Of a DNA stretch of 64,000 bases, positions 8,364-18,550 are shown in pieces. The translations under genes were made by a program, and so were the position numbers. The notes beneath the pieces are model-generated. The model saw only the letters and a list, made by a program, of their open reading frames with translations. It was not told the origin of the DNA and made no database searches. How positions within the stretch are numbered: the stretch's first letter is position 1; every line of letters starts with the position of its first letter. The stretch comes from Cellulophaga sp. HaHa_2_95 (GTDB lineage Bacteria > Bacteroidota > Bacteroidia > Flavobacteriales > Flavobacteriaceae): positions 1,550,001-1,614,000 of the forward strand of contig NZ_CP058988.1 of the NCBI RefSeq assembly GCF_019278565.1, written 5' to 3'.

Positions 8364-11300
8364 ATGAAAAACATATTTTTGTTGCTCTTTGCAATTTTTT
8401 TAACCACAACTTCTTGGGCTCAAGATTTTACAGTGAATGGTACTGTAAAGGATGGGAGTATAAATGATGTTCTGCCTGGGGTAAATGTGGTTGTGAAAAA
8501 TCAGACACGAGGAACTACAACAGATTTTGATGGTAATTTTACTATAGATAAATTAAATGTAGGAGATGTACTTGTGGTTTCATACATAGGGTATACTACC
8601 AAAGAAATCGCAATTAAAGATTCTAATTTTATTACTATTTCTTTAACCGAAGATGTCAGTGCTTTAAATGAGGTGGTGGTCATTGGATATGGTACTCAGA
8701 CAAAGAAAGAGATCACAGGGGCTGTAACAGTAATTGGAGCAGAAACTATTGAGCAATTAAAGCCAACGCGTATAGAGCAAGCGCTACAGGGGCAAGTTGC
8801 AGGGGTAAATATAACCTCTCAATCTGGTTCTCCGGGTAGTGCATCTAATATTAGAATAAGGGGTGTATCTACAAATGGAAATAACAACCCATTGATTTTG
8901 GTAGATGGTAATGTTATTGAGGATTTAAGTGTTGTAAACCCTGGAGATATTGAAAGTATTAATGTATTGAAAGATGCTACGGCAGGTATTTACGGAGTAA
9001 GGGCTGCAAATGGCGTTATTTTGATAACAACAAAAACAGGAAAGAAATCAACCCCGCTACAATTTTCTTATGATACTTATGGAGGTTTTCAAGAAACGAC
9101 CAGAAGGTTACCATTATTAAATGCAACGGAATATGGAGTTATCAAAAATGAGGCGGCTGCGGCAAACGGAGAGGCCATTCCATATCCAAATTTAGCACTA
9201 TTGGGAACAGGTACAGATTGGCAAGATGAGGTCTTTCAGAAAGCTCCTATTTTCAATCATAACTTAACCATTAGCGGAGGTACGGAGAAATCTAGGTATT
9301 CTTTTGGATCTTCTGTTCTTACTCAAGACGGTATTGTAGGAGGATCTAAAGCTAATTTTACAAGATATAATACAAGATTGAATTTTAATACGGAACTGTT
9401 AGACGGTTTAAATTTTAAAGCCAACTTAATTTATACGGGGACATTGAGAAAGACGCTTGCTGAGGGAGGCTTGGGTTCTGTTTTGTTTAATGCACTTAAT
9501 ATTTCACCAATACTTAGTGCTACAGATGCAGATGGAAGTTTCACAAGAGCTCTTGGGCATCCAATTGAGGTCATAAACCCATTAGCGCAGTTGCAAAACA
9601 CTTTCAATAGAACAAAAATTGATAAGATTAGTGGGGTATTCGGTTTAGATTATTCCTTTCTAAATAATTTCAAAGTAACCTCTAACTACCAGTGGAACTA
9701 TTCAGAAGTAGATTATTCTGCCTATTTCCCAATTTCAGATTTTGGAAATGTTGGAAATAATACGGTATTCGACAGAACAAATGCTGCCTACGGCGTATCT
9801 AATCAGTTTTATAGAGATTATACTTTTGATGCTTTTATAGATTATGATAAGGTTTTCAATGAGGTTCATGATTTGAAAATTACACTAGGTACTTCAATTT
9901 TCAAAACTACTGCCGATGAGTATGGCGGAACTTATGAAGGGGTGACTAATACGACATTATCTGATCCTAGCTTGGAAACGGCCACGGTATTCAATGACTC
10001 TTTTGTAACGCGTTCCAATAGATTATATGATTCTAGATTGCTCTCTTATTTTGCTAGAATGCAATATAACTATAAAGGAAAATATTTACTTTCAGCAGTA
10101 GTAAGACGAGATGGTTCAACAGCATTTGGTCCAGATAATAAATTTGGATATTTTCCTTCTGGTTCATTAGGTTGGGTAGTATCTGATGAGGATTTCTTCA
10201 AGGAGAACAATGTGCTTAGTTTTGTGAAGCTGAGAGCTTCTTATGGAGTCTTAGGTAATGATAGGATACCTGGATTTGGTTTTGTTTCTTTATTATCCGG
10301 TGAAGGTACTTATGTATTTGATAATGAGTTAGTATTTGGACAAGCGGTAGGTAGAGTTTCTAATCCGGAAATACAATGGGAAGAGCAAACTACTTTAGAT
10401 ATTGGGTTAGATGCAAAACTCTTTAACAATACAATTAATATTACTGCAGACTACTTCAATAAACAAACAGATAATTTATTACTAGTGGTAGAATCTTCTG
10501 GAATTCTAGGAACCGCTGCGCCAGGTGCAGGAAACCCTATTGCCAATGCTGGTTCTGTACGTAATAGTGGTTTTGAGTTTGCTATTGGTTATGAAACGCC
10601 GTACTCGGAAAATTTTAGATTCGGAATCAATTATAATTTCACGTATTTAGAAAATGAAGTACTAAGTGTTGAAAATGGTATAGGCTATGAACAAGGTGGA
10701 AGCTTTGGAATTGGTCAATCTGGCGTTTCTCGTATGGAAGCAGGTCTGCCTATAGGGTATTTTTATGGACTTAAGACCGATGGCATTTTTCAAAATCAAG
10801 CAGAAATAGATGCGCATCCAAGTCAAATAGGTCTTGGTTCTGAAGCAGCTCCCGGAGATATTCGCTTCGTAGATGTGAATGGTGATGGTAGCATAGATTT
10901 TGATGACAGTACCAATCTTGGAAATCCGATTCCTGATTTTACAATGGGATTAAACGTTTCATTTGATTACAAAAATTTTGATTTTCAGACGTACATCTTT
11001 GCATCCATTGGAAATGATATTGTTAGAAATTATGACAGAAATAATCCAATAACAAATCAATCTGTGTATGCTTTAAATAGATGGACGGGTGAAGGAAGCA
11101 CTAATGAATATCCAAGAGTAACGAACGGAGCAACTTCTAATATTTTGTTTTCAGATTTTTATGTAGAAGATGGCTCGTTTGTAAGAGCACAAAATATGCA
11201 ATTAGGATATTCTTTAAATAGCGAGGCTATTAAGGATGTTGGGATCAGCAAATTACGTTTGTATGTATCTGCCAGTAATGTTTTTACTTTTTCCAAATAT

Positions 11301-11411
11301 AAAGGATTTGATCCATCAGCATCTTCTGGAGATCCTATAGGTTCTGGATTTGATTCAGGATTTTACCCAGTACCACGTACCTACTTATTAGGTTTAAACC
11401 TTAAATTTTAA
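8364..11411 (+). CDS. SusC-like TonB-dependent outer-membrane transporter (beta-glucan locus)
   Basis: 1015 residues. A Sec signal peptide (LLLFAIFLTTTSWAQ) is followed by a carboxypeptidase-D-like N-terminal domain (TVNGTVKDGSINDVLPGVNV, about 24-95) and the EVVVIGYGTQTKKEITGAV segment that leads into the plug. The plug motif NIRIRGVSTNGNNNPLILVDG comes next, then a long beta-barrel ending in the C-terminal strand YLLGLNLKF. This is the SusC/RagA form of TonB-dependent receptor that imports oligosaccharides into the periplasm. It is the first gene of a susC-susD-susE-like-GH16 run with 4-18 bp spacing. Ligand is inferred to be beta-1,3-glucan oligosaccharide from the adjacent GH16 and GH3 enzymes. 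Confidence 0.95.
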   Translation: MKNIFLLLFAIFLTTTSWAQDFTVNGTVKDGSINDVLPGVNVVVKNQTRGTTTDFDGNFTIDKLNVGDVLVVSYIGYTTKEIAIKDSNFITISLTEDVSALNEVVVIGYGTQTKKEITGAVTVIGAETIEQLKPTRIEQALQGQVAGVNITSQSGSPGSASNIRIRGVSTNGNNNPLILVDGNVIEDLSVVNPGDIESINVLKDATAGIYGVRAANGVILITTKTGKKSTPLQFSYDTYGGFQETTRRLPLLNATEYGVIKNEAAAANGEAIPYPNLALLGTGTDWQDEVFQKAPIFNHNLTISGGTEKSRYSFGSSVLTQDGIVGGSKANFTRYNTRLNFNTELLDGLNFKANLIYTGTLRKTLAEGGLGSVLFNALNISPILSATDADGSFTRALGHPIEVINPLAQLQNTFNRTKIDKISGVFGLDYSFLNNFKVTSNYQWNYSEVDYSAYFPISDFGNVGNNTVFDRTNAAYGVSNQFYRDYTFDAFIDYDKVFNEVHDLKITLGTSIFKTTADEYGGTYEGVTNTTLSDPSLETATVFNDSFVTRSNRLYDSRLLSYFARMQYNYKGKYLLSAVVRRDGSTAFGPDNKFGYFPSGSLGWVVSDEDFFKENNVLSFVKLRASYGVLGNDRIPGFGFVSLLSGEGTYVFDNELVFGQAVGRVSNPEIQWEEQTTLDIGLDAKLFNNTINITADYFNKQTDNLLLVVESSGILGTAAPGAGNPIANAGSVRNSGFEFAIGYETPYSENFRFGINYNFTYLENEVLSVENGIGYEQGGSFGIGQSGVSRMEAGLPIGYFYGLKTDGIFQNQAEIDAHPSQIGLGSEAAPGDIRFVDVNGDGSIDFDDSTNLGNPIPDFTMGLNVSFDYKNFDFQTYIFASIGNDIVRNYDRNNPITNQSVYALNRWTGEGSTNEYPRVTNGATSNILFSDFYVEDGSFVRAQNMQLGYSLNSEAIKDVGISKLRLYVSASNVFTFSKYKGFDPSASSGDPIGSGFDSGFYPVPRTYLLGLNLKF

Positions 11412-11415
11412 TGTA

Positions 11416-12894
11416 ATGATGATAAAAAACACTTTTTTAAAACACGTTATTGCGTTTGCCAGTATTACGATATTTTCTATATCCTGTAGTGATGATTTTG
11501 TAAATGTTGAATCAGAAGATGAAAACTCAGAAGATTTTTTCAACTCAGAAGAAGATTATCAATCGGCATTAACGGGGGCTTATGATTTACTTCAATCTAC
11601 ATATCTGAATGTATTGTTAGGAGAAATTGCTTCAGATAATACTTTGGCAGGTGGTGAAAGTGCTACAGATGTAATAGGAATACAACAGATTGATGATATG
11701 TTGCATACCTCTTTAAATGTACAATTGGAAAGTATCTGGGGATGGATGTTTGCCGGCGTTAACCGTGCCAACTATGTTTTGGAGTTTAAAGATAAAACTG
11801 ATTTTACAGGAAAAGAAGCACTTCTAGCAGAAGCTACATTTTTAAGGGCTTATTATTATTTTGAACTAGTAAAATGGTTCGGAGATGTTCCTTTAGCTGT
11901 GGATCAGCGATTATTATTTGGCGATCAGTATTTGGTAGGAAGAACACCTGTTGCTGAAATATACGCACAAATTGAAATTGATTTGCAATACGCAGTAGAC
12001 AATTTGCCGTATACCCAAGCACAGAAAGGTAGAATAACGAAAGGAGCAGCACAAGCACTCTTGGGAAAAGCTTATCTATATCAGGATAAATTTGCTGAAG
12101 CAGCAAGCGTCTTAGAAGATTTAATAACGAATGGTCCTTATGATCTTTTAGAAGATTATAGTACCATGTTTGAATTAGACAATGAAAATAATATAGAATC
12201 GGTTTTTGAAGTACAGTATACAGACAAAGAAGGAGCTGGCTTTGAATGCTTACAGTGTAGTGAAGGTAATGTTGCTGTAGGGTTTAATGGAATTAGAAAT
12301 TATGCTGGCCCTAATTTTGAATCAGGATTTAGTTTTAATATACCAACTCAAGAAGTTTACGATGCATTTGAAGCTGGAGATACGCGTAGAGATATCGCCA
12401 TACTAAATATAGATGCATGGGCAGAAGAAACCGGAGCAACTTTTGGAACGGGTAATGAGCATACGGGATTTTTTAACAGAAAATACCTTCCAAGATTAGA
12501 TGCTGCTGAAGATTCTAATACAGGAGATGCCAACCTGACAAACCCAAATAACTATAGAGCAATACGTTTTGCGGATGTTTTATTAATGGCAGCCGAAGCT
12601 TTAAATAGAGGGAGCATAAGCGATTCACGGGCGCTTATTTATCTCAATAGGGTACGAGAAAGAGCAAATTTAGATGACGTGACCACGACAGGTTCTAGTT
12701 TAACTACAGCTATCTACCAAGAGCGAAGAGTAGAATTAGTAGGAGAGGGGCACCGCTTTTTTGATTTAGTAAGAACAGGAAGAGCAGCTGAAGAAATTGA
12801 TGGATTTCAATCAGGAAAGCATGAATTATTTCCTATTCCATCTATAGAAATAGAATTGTCAGGAAACCGTTGGGAGCAAAATCCAGGATATTAA
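11416..12894 (+). CDS. SusD/RagB-family glycan-binding lipoprotein (beta-glucan locus)
   Basis: 492 residues. Lipoprotein signal ending SITIFSISC is followed by the SusD start NSEEDYQSALTGAYDLLQST. Tetratricopeptide-like helices follow (EATFLRAYYYFELVKWFGDV). Late conserved blocks are RFADVLLMAAEALNRG and LVGEGHRFFDLVRTGRA, with the closing ELFPIPSIEIE...NPGY. It caps the SusC barrel at the cell surface and presents the glycan. It begins 4 bp after the susC stop, so the two are co-translated. Family call is certain; ligand inferred from context. Confidence 0.95.
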   Translation: MMIKNTFLKHVIAFASITIFSISCSDDFVNVESEDENSEDFFNSEEDYQSALTGAYDLLQSTYLNVLLGEIASDNTLAGGESATDVIGIQQIDDMLHTSLNVQLESIWGWMFAGVNRANYVLEFKDKTDFTGKEALLAEATFLRAYYYFELVKWFGDVPLAVDQRLLFGDQYLVGRTPVAEIYAQIEIDLQYAVDNLPYTQAQKGRITKGAAQALLGKAYLYQDKFAEAASVLEDLITNGPYDLLEDYSTMFELDNENNIESVFEVQYTDKEGAGFECLQCSEGNVAVGFNGIRNYAGPNFESGFSFNIPTQEVYDAFEAGDTRRDIAILNIDAWAEETGATFGTGNEHTGFFNRKYLPRLDAAEDSNTGDANLTNPNNYRAIRFADVLLMAAEALNRGSISDSRALIYLNRVRERANLDDVTTTGSSLTTAIYQERRVELVGEGHRFFDLVRTGRAAEEIDGFQSGKHELFPIPSIEIELSGNRWEQNPGY

Positions 12895-12912
12895 TAAAAA
12901 AAAATTGTAAAA

Positions 12913-14511
12913 ATGAAGATTATAAAAAATTTAGTTATTTGCTTTTTAAGCATGATCACAATTACTGCTTGTACAGACGATGAAGTTTCCTATGCGTTTA
13001 AAGATGTATCTGCTCCATCTAACGTTGCAGCGGTATTTGATATATCTAATGACGATACGGGTACGGTAACACTTACCCCTACAGCAGAAGGTGTAACAAG
13101 TTTTCAAGTGTATTTTGGAGATATAGAAGATGAAATACCTACAGATGTTGCTCCAGGTGAAGAGGCTTCACATGTATATGAAGAAGGAGATTTTATCATA
13201 AGAATTGTCGCTTTAAGTGCTTCAGGTCTTACGAGTGAACTTAATAAAAGCATCTCTATCTCATTTACACCGCCGTCAAATTTATCGGCAGCTATAATTG
13301 TTAGTAATAATTATGATGTAACTGTTACTCCTTCTGCAGAGGATGCAACTGTTTTTGATGTGTATTTCGGTGAAGCTTTAGAAGAAGAGGCAACTACGAT
13401 AATGGCAGGTGAAGTGGCTGCATATACTTACGCAGCTGCAGGAGAGTACACTATTAGAGTTGTCGCTAAAGGCGCTAGTGCTACCACTATTGAATATGAA
13501 GAGACTGTGAGTATAACGGACCCCGTTTCTGCGACTTTAGAAGATTTTATAGGTACTTGGGTACTTGCTTCTGAAGCAGGTTCTTTTGGAGTAGGCCCTG
13601 CCATTGGTGATGTTAGCTGGTTTTCGTTAGATGCACAAGGGATTGAAGATAGAGCATGTTTTATTGATGACGAGTATGTGTTTGGATCAGGAGGTACCTT
13701 TAATCTGAATTTAGGTTCAGAAACCTGGATTGAAGCTTGGCAAGGAGGTACAGATGCTTGTGGAGCTCCTGTAGCACCACATGATGGTTCTAGTGCAGCA
13801 TCTTATAGTTATGATGATGCATCTAGTACTATTACCATTACAGGAACTGGAGCATTTATAGCTTTAGCTAAAGGAACTAATGACGGAGAATTAAGCACAC
13901 CTGCTGATGCTCCAAATTCTATTACCTACAATGTTTCTTTAGCAGAAGATAAAAACACTATGCATGTGTATTTAGAAACTAGTGAGGGTGTTTTCTGGCA
14001 ATTTAAATTAGTAAAAAAAGTGGAAGCTCCAATTACGGGTACTTGGAGAATAGCATCTGAGGCTGATTCTTTCGGAGTGGGCCCTGCTATTGGCGATGTG
14101 AGTTGGTTTTCTTTGGATGATCAAGGTATTATAGACCGTGCTTGTTTAATAGACGATGCATATATCTTTGGATCTGATGGTAGTTATTCGGTAGATTTAG
14201 GGACAGAAACTTGGATTGAAGGCTGGCAAGGTGGTTCAGACTCTTGTGGAACTCCAGTAGCGCCTCATGATGGCACTGCATCTGCTACCTATGCTTATGA
14301 TGAGGCTGCAGGTACTATTACTATAAATGGCATTGGAGCATATATTGCACTTGCGAAAGGAACAAATACAGGCGAGTTAGCAGCTCCAGGAGATGCGCCT
14401 AGTTCTATTGTATATAATGCTACATTTATTGATAATAATACGATGAGTGTGGTGATTGAGACAGGAACAGGTTCTGGTGTTTTTTGGCAATTCAAGCTTG
14501 TAAAAGATTAA
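12913..14511 (+). CDS. SusE-position surface lipoprotein with duplicated putative glycan-binding module
   Basis: 532 residues. Lipoprotein signal (LSMITITAC) is followed by two Ig/PKD-like repeats (about 36-118 and 120-205, both with VTPSAE/TPTAEG...VYFG motifs). Two copies of a module of about 160 residues follow (214-374 and 376-531), each opening GTW-x-x-ASEA-x-SFGVGPAIGDVSWFS and closing FWQFKLVK. The gene sits between susD and the GH16 gene, where surface glycan-binding proteins (SusE/SusF type) are found. No catalytic motif is visible. The many Trp/Tyr and conserved Cys-Gly positions suit carbohydrate binding. A related module is also present in the next protein. The exact family is not recognised; binding role is inferred. 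Confidence 0.72.
   Translation: MKIIKNLVICFLSMITITACTDDEVSYAFKDVSAPSNVAAVFDISNDDTGTVTLTPTAEGVTSFQVYFGDIEDEIPTDVAPGEEASHVYEEGDFIIRIVALSASGLTSELNKSISISFTPPSNLSAAIIVSNNYDVTVTPSAEDATVFDVYFGEALEEEATTIMAGEVAAYTYAAAGEYTIRVVAKGASATTIEYEETVSITDPVSATLEDFIGTWVLASEAGSFGVGPAIGDVSWFSLDAQGIEDRACFIDDEYVFGSGGTFNLNLGSETWIEAWQGGTDACGAPVAPHDGSSAASYSYDDASSTITITGTGAFIALAKGTNDGELSTPADAPNSITYNVSLAEDKNTMHVYLETSEGVFWQFKLVKKVEAPITGTWRIASEADSFGVGPAIGDVSWFSLDDQGIIDRACLIDDAYIFGSDGSYSVDLGTETWIEGWQGGSDSCGTPVAPHDGTASATYAYDEAAGTITINGIGAYIALAKGTNTGELAAPGDAPSSIVYNATFIDNNTMSVVIETGTGSGVFWQFKLVKD
13552..14508 (+). repeat. Tandem coding repeat, two modules of about 470 bp
   Basis: The DNA of 13552-14020 and 14038-14508 encodes two copies of the same ~160-residue module. 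Long matching stretches include SFGVGPAIGDVSWFSLD and WQGG(T/S)D(A/S)CG(A/T)PVAPHDG. This is an internal gene duplication, not a mobile element. Confidence 0.8.
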
Positions 14512-14529
14512 TAAGAAAAAGCTATTATT

Positions 14530-16179
14530 ATGAAAAATATAAAAATAATTCTATTAGGTGTTTTTGGCTTAATCTTGTCAGGTTGTCAAGAAGATGAACC
14601 CGATTTAGATGTTATAGTAGCGCCATCTAACTTGCAGGTTTCTGTTGAGTTAGTGGGTGCAGATGCAGATAATCCAAATGGGGATGGTAGTGGTACTGTA
14701 AATTTAATAGCTACAGCAGATGATGCTATCTCTTATCAGTTTGTTTATAACGGGAATAGGGAGGCGATACCTTCAGGATCTAAAACCTATAACTTTAGTA
14801 CCACAGGTTTAAATAATTATACAGTAGCAGTAATTGCAGTTGGTAGTGCAGGCTTGTCTACGAGCTATTTGTTAGATCTAGAGGTTTTTGCTTCGTATTC
14901 AGCTCCAGAAGATTTGTTGCAAATGTTGGTGGCAGATGGGACTAGAACATGGCGTATTAAAGCAGAATCAGGCGGACATTTCGGACTTGGGCCTGTAGGA
15001 GGAAATATTCCAGCAGAATGGTACAGTGCAACAGCAAATGAAAAATCTGCTACAGGTATGTATGATGATCGTTATATTTTTAACAGCGATGGTAGTTTTA
15101 CCCATATTACCAATAGCGTAAATGATGATCCAGCTGTGGATACTAGCGGAACCATTTTTGGGAGAGTTAATTTGGTTGATGAACTTGGTGCTCATAATGA
15201 AGAGGTCAACGGATCGGATATTGAAAACTATCCTTATGCTGATTATTCAAACCAATGGACTCTTTCTGCTCCTGATGGTTTAGAAACCCTTAGTTTAGGA
15301 GGTACTGCTTTTTTAGGGTATTACACAGGAGGAGACCATAACTATAGAATTTTTAGTAGAACTGCAAATGAAATGATTCTTACTACTGCTGATGGTAATA
15401 ATGAATTTAACTGGTGGTTTATTTTAACTGCTGATGATGAAGGTATAGTGCAGGAACCTTCCTCTGTAGATGTTACGTATACCAATTTAATTTGGTCTGA
15501 TGATTTTGATGTAGATGGAACACCTAATGCTGCCAATTGGACCTATGACATCGGCGCTGGAGGCTGGGGTAATAATGAATCTCAGTACTATACTAATAGC
15601 ACTGATAATGCTGTAGTTTCTGACGGTACTCTAAAAATTATAGCGAAAGCAGAAACCTTCAGTGGAAGCGATTATACTTCTGCGCGTTTAAAATCTCAAG
15701 GACTTTTTGATTTTACATATGGAAGGGTAGATATAAGAGCTAAGTTGCCACAGGCTGCTGGTACATGGCCAGCATTGTGGATGTTAGGATCTAATTTTGA
15801 AACTGTAGGATGGCCTGCTAGCGGGGAAATAGATATCATGGAACATGTTGGGAATAATTTAAACGTGGTGCAATCTGCCATTCATACGCCTTCTAGTTTT
15901 GGAAATACGATAAATAAAGGGGAAACCACAGCAACTAATGTCGCATCAGAATTTCACATTTATTCTGTAAACTGGTCTGAAAATGAAATATCTTTCTTAA
16001 TAGACGATGTTATTTTTTACACGTATAATCCTGGGGTCAAAGATGATCAAACATGGCCTTTTGATGAAAGTCAGTTCTTAATTATGAATATTGCTATGGG
16101 AGGTACACTAGGAGGAACAATCGATGCAGCTTTTACTGAAGATACTATGGAAATTGATTATGTAAGAGTATATCAATAA
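14530..16179 (+). CDS. Modular GH16 endo-beta-glucanase lipoprotein (laminarinase type)
   Basis: 549 residues. Lipoprotein signal (GVFGLILSGC) is followed by an Ig/PKD-like domain (about 35-125), then a module (137-300) that resembles the duplicated module of the previous protein (RTWRIKAESGGHFGLGPVGG). A C-terminal GH16 domain spans about 315-549. The catalytic signature ASGEIDIMEHVG gives nucleophile Glu433, Asp435 and acid/base Glu438, with ALWMLGSNFETVGWPASGE upstream. It should cut internal beta-1,3 (or mixed) glucan bonds at the cell surface. It is the fourth gene of the susCD operon. A terminator follows, so the GH3 gene may be read separately. Confidence 0.9.
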   Translation: MKNIKIILLGVFGLILSGCQEDEPDLDVIVAPSNLQVSVELVGADADNPNGDGSGTVNLIATADDAISYQFVYNGNREAIPSGSKTYNFSTTGLNNYTVAVIAVGSAGLSTSYLLDLEVFASYSAPEDLLQMLVADGTRTWRIKAESGGHFGLGPVGGNIPAEWYSATANEKSATGMYDDRYIFNSDGSFTHITNSVNDDPAVDTSGTIFGRVNLVDELGAHNEEVNGSDIENYPYADYSNQWTLSAPDGLETLSLGGTAFLGYYTGGDHNYRIFSRTANEMILTTADGNNEFNWWFILTADDEGIVQEPSSVDVTYTNLIWSDDFDVDGTPNAANWTYDIGAGGWGNNESQYYTNSTDNAVVSDGTLKIIAKAETFSGSDYTSARLKSQGLFDFTYGRVDIRAKLPQAAGTWPALWMLGSNFETVGWPASGEIDIMEHVGNNLNVVQSAIHTPSSFGNTINKGETTATNVASEFHIYSVNWSENEISFLIDDVIFYTYNPGVKDDQTWPFDESQFLIMNIAMGGTLGGTIDAAFTEDTMEIDYVRVYQ

Positions 16180-16195
16180 TTGAGTTTTTTTATGC

Positions 16196-16238
16196 GGGAG
16201 TAATTGAGAATTCATAGCTCGATTACTCCTTTTTTTTA
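16196..16238 (+). terminator. Rho-independent terminator after the modular GH16 gene
   Basis: 12-bp stem GGAGTAATTGAG / CTCGATTACTCC (16197-16208 and 16218-16229, one G-T pair) with a 9-base loop, then eight T. It separates susCD-GH16 from the GH3-GH16 pair or reduces readthrough into it. Confidence 0.8.
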
Positions 16239-16278
16239 GTTAACTAAAATACCGTACTATTATAATAAATTAGAACAC

Positions 16279-18543
16279 ATGAATTTCAAAGTGATTATTT
16301 GTATCGGATTGTTTTGCAATCTAGGCCTAAGTCAAGGAAAAAAATCAAGCATTGATCAGAAGGTAGATTCACTACTTTCCATTATGACCCTTCAAGAAAA
16401 AATTGGTCAGATGAATCAATATAATGGGTTCTGGAATGTAACGGGTCCCGTACCTAAAGACGGAGATGCAGCCAATAAATACGAGCATCTTAAAACCGGC
16501 TTGGTAGGGTCTATGTTAAACGTTACTGGGGTTAAGGAAGTTCGTAAAGTACAAAAAATAGCAGTAGAAGAAACACGGTTGGGGATACCATTAATTATAG
16601 GTTTTGATGTCATACACGGCTATAAAACTATTAGCCCTATTCCTTTAGCAGAAGCTGCAAGTTGGGATCTTGATGCTATAAAAAAGTCATCGGAAGTTGC
16701 GGCAGCAGAGGCAGCAGCCAGTGGTATTAATTGGACTTTTGCTCCTATGGTAGATATTTCTCGTGATGCACGATGGGGCAGAGTGATGGAGGGAGCAGGT
16801 GAAGATCCCTATTTAGGTAGTAAGATTGCTTACGCGCGTGTAAAGGGATTTCAAGGTGATAATCTAGCTTCACCCTTGACCATTGCAGCTACAGCAAAAC
16901 ACTTCGCAGGCTATGGTTTTTCAGAATCGGGTAGAGATTACAATACTGTAGACGTCGGGACATCAACCTTATACAATATTATTTTCCCACCTTTTCAAGC
17001 AGCAATAAAAGCAGATGTGAAAACCTTTATGAACTCTTTTAATGAGTTAAATGGTATTCCTGCAACGGGAAATGCATTTTTGCAACGCGAAGTATTAAAA
17101 AAGGATTGGGATTACAAGGGTTTCATGGTTTCGGATTGGGGATCAATTAATGAGATGGTTGCTCACGGCTATGCAAAAGACGGAAAGCAAGCAGCAAATT
17201 TGGCACTGAATGCAGGTTCTGATATGGATATGGAATCTTATGTATATGTAAAATATTTAGAAGAATTGGTAGCAGAAGGTAAGGTAGATGTAGCTAAGAT
17301 TGATGACGCGGTAAAAAGAATATTGCGGGTTAAGTTTGAATTAGGTCTTTTTGATGATCCTTATTTATATTGCAATACATCTCGAGAAAAAGAGGTAATA
17401 GGGAGTAAAGAAAACATTGCTACAGTCTTAGATATTGCTAAGAAGTCTATTGTTCTTTTAAAAAATGAAGGCCAGCTTCTTCCTTTAAAGAAGAAAGGTT
17501 TAAAAATGGCTTTAATTGGTCCGTTAGCGGCCGATAAAAATAGTCCTTTAGGGAGTTGGAGAATTGCAGGAGATGACAATACTGCGGTTTCTGTTTTAGA
17601 AGGTTTAAAAAAGTATACAGGAAATACTTTAGAACATCAAAAAGGCATAAATTTAACAACAGGAGAGAACAAGTTTATTTTAGAAACGAAGATTAATACT
17701 ACGGATAGAACAGGAATAAAGGAGGCCGTAACGGCTGCTAAAAACAAAGATGTTGTAATTATGGTGCTGGGAGAATACGGCTTTCAAACAGGAGAAGCAC
17801 GTAGCAGAACATCATTAGATCTCCCAGGTTTACAAGAGGAGTTATTAAAAGAAGTATACGCGGTTAATAAAAATATTGTTTTAGTATTAATGAACGGTAG
17901 ACCTTTGACAATTAATTGGGCACAAGAACATATACCAACAATTGTAGAAGCCTGGCATTTAGGTACTCAAAGTGGTAATGCTATAGCTGAGGTACTGTAT
18001 GGTGCATACAACCCAAGTGGTAAACTACCGATGACATTTCCTAAAAATGTAGGTCAAATTCCTATTTATTACAATTACAAAAATACAGGGCGTCCAACAA
18101 GTCCTGGAGGAGATGTTGTTTTTTGGTCGCATTATAGTGATGTGAGTAATGCTCCTTTATATCCGTTTGGTCATGGTTTGAGTTATACTACATTTGAATA
18201 TAGTAACTTAAGTTTAAGTTCACCGACCATGAAAGAAGAAGAGTCAATTACCGTTTCTTTTACATTGAAAAACACAGGAAAATACGAAGGTAAAGAAGTA
18301 GCGCAATTGTATATACGAGATCTTTTTGCTAGCGTTACTAGACCTGTAAAAGAGTTAAAAGATTTTAAAATGGTTTCTTTAAAACCCAATGAATCAAAAA
18401 CGGTGACTTTTAAAATTGATAAAGAGAAACTTCAATTTTATACGGCGAATAACCAATGGGAAACAGAGGTGGGAGATTTTAACGTATTTATAGGAGGTAG
18501 TTCTGAGACACAATTAACATCAGATTTTTCGGTAGTAGAATAA
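16279..18543 (+). CDS. bglX: GH3 beta-glucosidase (BglX type)
   Basis: 754 residues, typical for BglX. A short signal peptide (VIICIGLFCNLGLSQG) is followed by the GH3 N-terminal barrel: LQEKIGQMNQYNG, GFDVIHGYKTI, FAPMVDISRDARWGR and KHFAGYGFSESGRDYN. The nucleophile is Asp286 in FMVSDWGS. The C-terminal GH3 domain (VVIMVLGEYGFQTGEARSRT) and a fibronectin-III-like end (EVAQLYIRDLFASVTRPVKE) complete the architecture. It probably works in the periplasm, releasing glucose from the oligosaccharides made by the two GH16 enzymes. The next gene begins 7 bp later. Confidence 0.94.
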   Translation: MNFKVIICIGLFCNLGLSQGKKSSIDQKVDSLLSIMTLQEKIGQMNQYNGFWNVTGPVPKDGDAANKYEHLKTGLVGSMLNVTGVKEVRKVQKIAVEETRLGIPLIIGFDVIHGYKTISPIPLAEAASWDLDAIKKSSEVAAAEAAASGINWTFAPMVDISRDARWGRVMEGAGEDPYLGSKIAYARVKGFQGDNLASPLTIAATAKHFAGYGFSESGRDYNTVDVGTSTLYNIIFPPFQAAIKADVKTFMNSFNELNGIPATGNAFLQREVLKKDWDYKGFMVSDWGSINEMVAHGYAKDGKQAANLALNAGSDMDMESYVYVKYLEELVAEGKVDVAKIDDAVKRILRVKFELGLFDDPYLYCNTSREKEVIGSKENIATVLDIAKKSIVLLKNEGQLLPLKKKGLKMALIGPLAADKNSPLGSWRIAGDDNTAVSVLEGLKKYTGNTLEHQKGINLTTGENKFILETKINTTDRTGIKEAVTAAKNKDVVIMVLGEYGFQTGEARSRTSLDLPGLQEELLKEVYAVNKNIVLVLMNGRPLTINWAQEHIPTIVEAWHLGTQSGNAIAEVLYGAYNPSGKLPMTFPKNVGQIPIYYNYKNTGRPTSPGGDVVFWSHYSDVSNAPLYPFGHGLSYTTFEYSNLSLSSPTMKEEESITVSFTLKNTGKYEGKEVAQLYIRDLFASVTRPVKELKDFKMVSLKPNESKTVTFKIDKEKLQFYTANNQWETEVGDFNVFIGGSSETQLTSDFSVVE

Positions 18544-18550
18544 TATATTT

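Noticed and set aside
13552..14508. Possible mobile or recent DNA duplication
   Set aside because: The repeat is in frame, diverged and modular, so it is a protein-domain duplication and not an insertion element.
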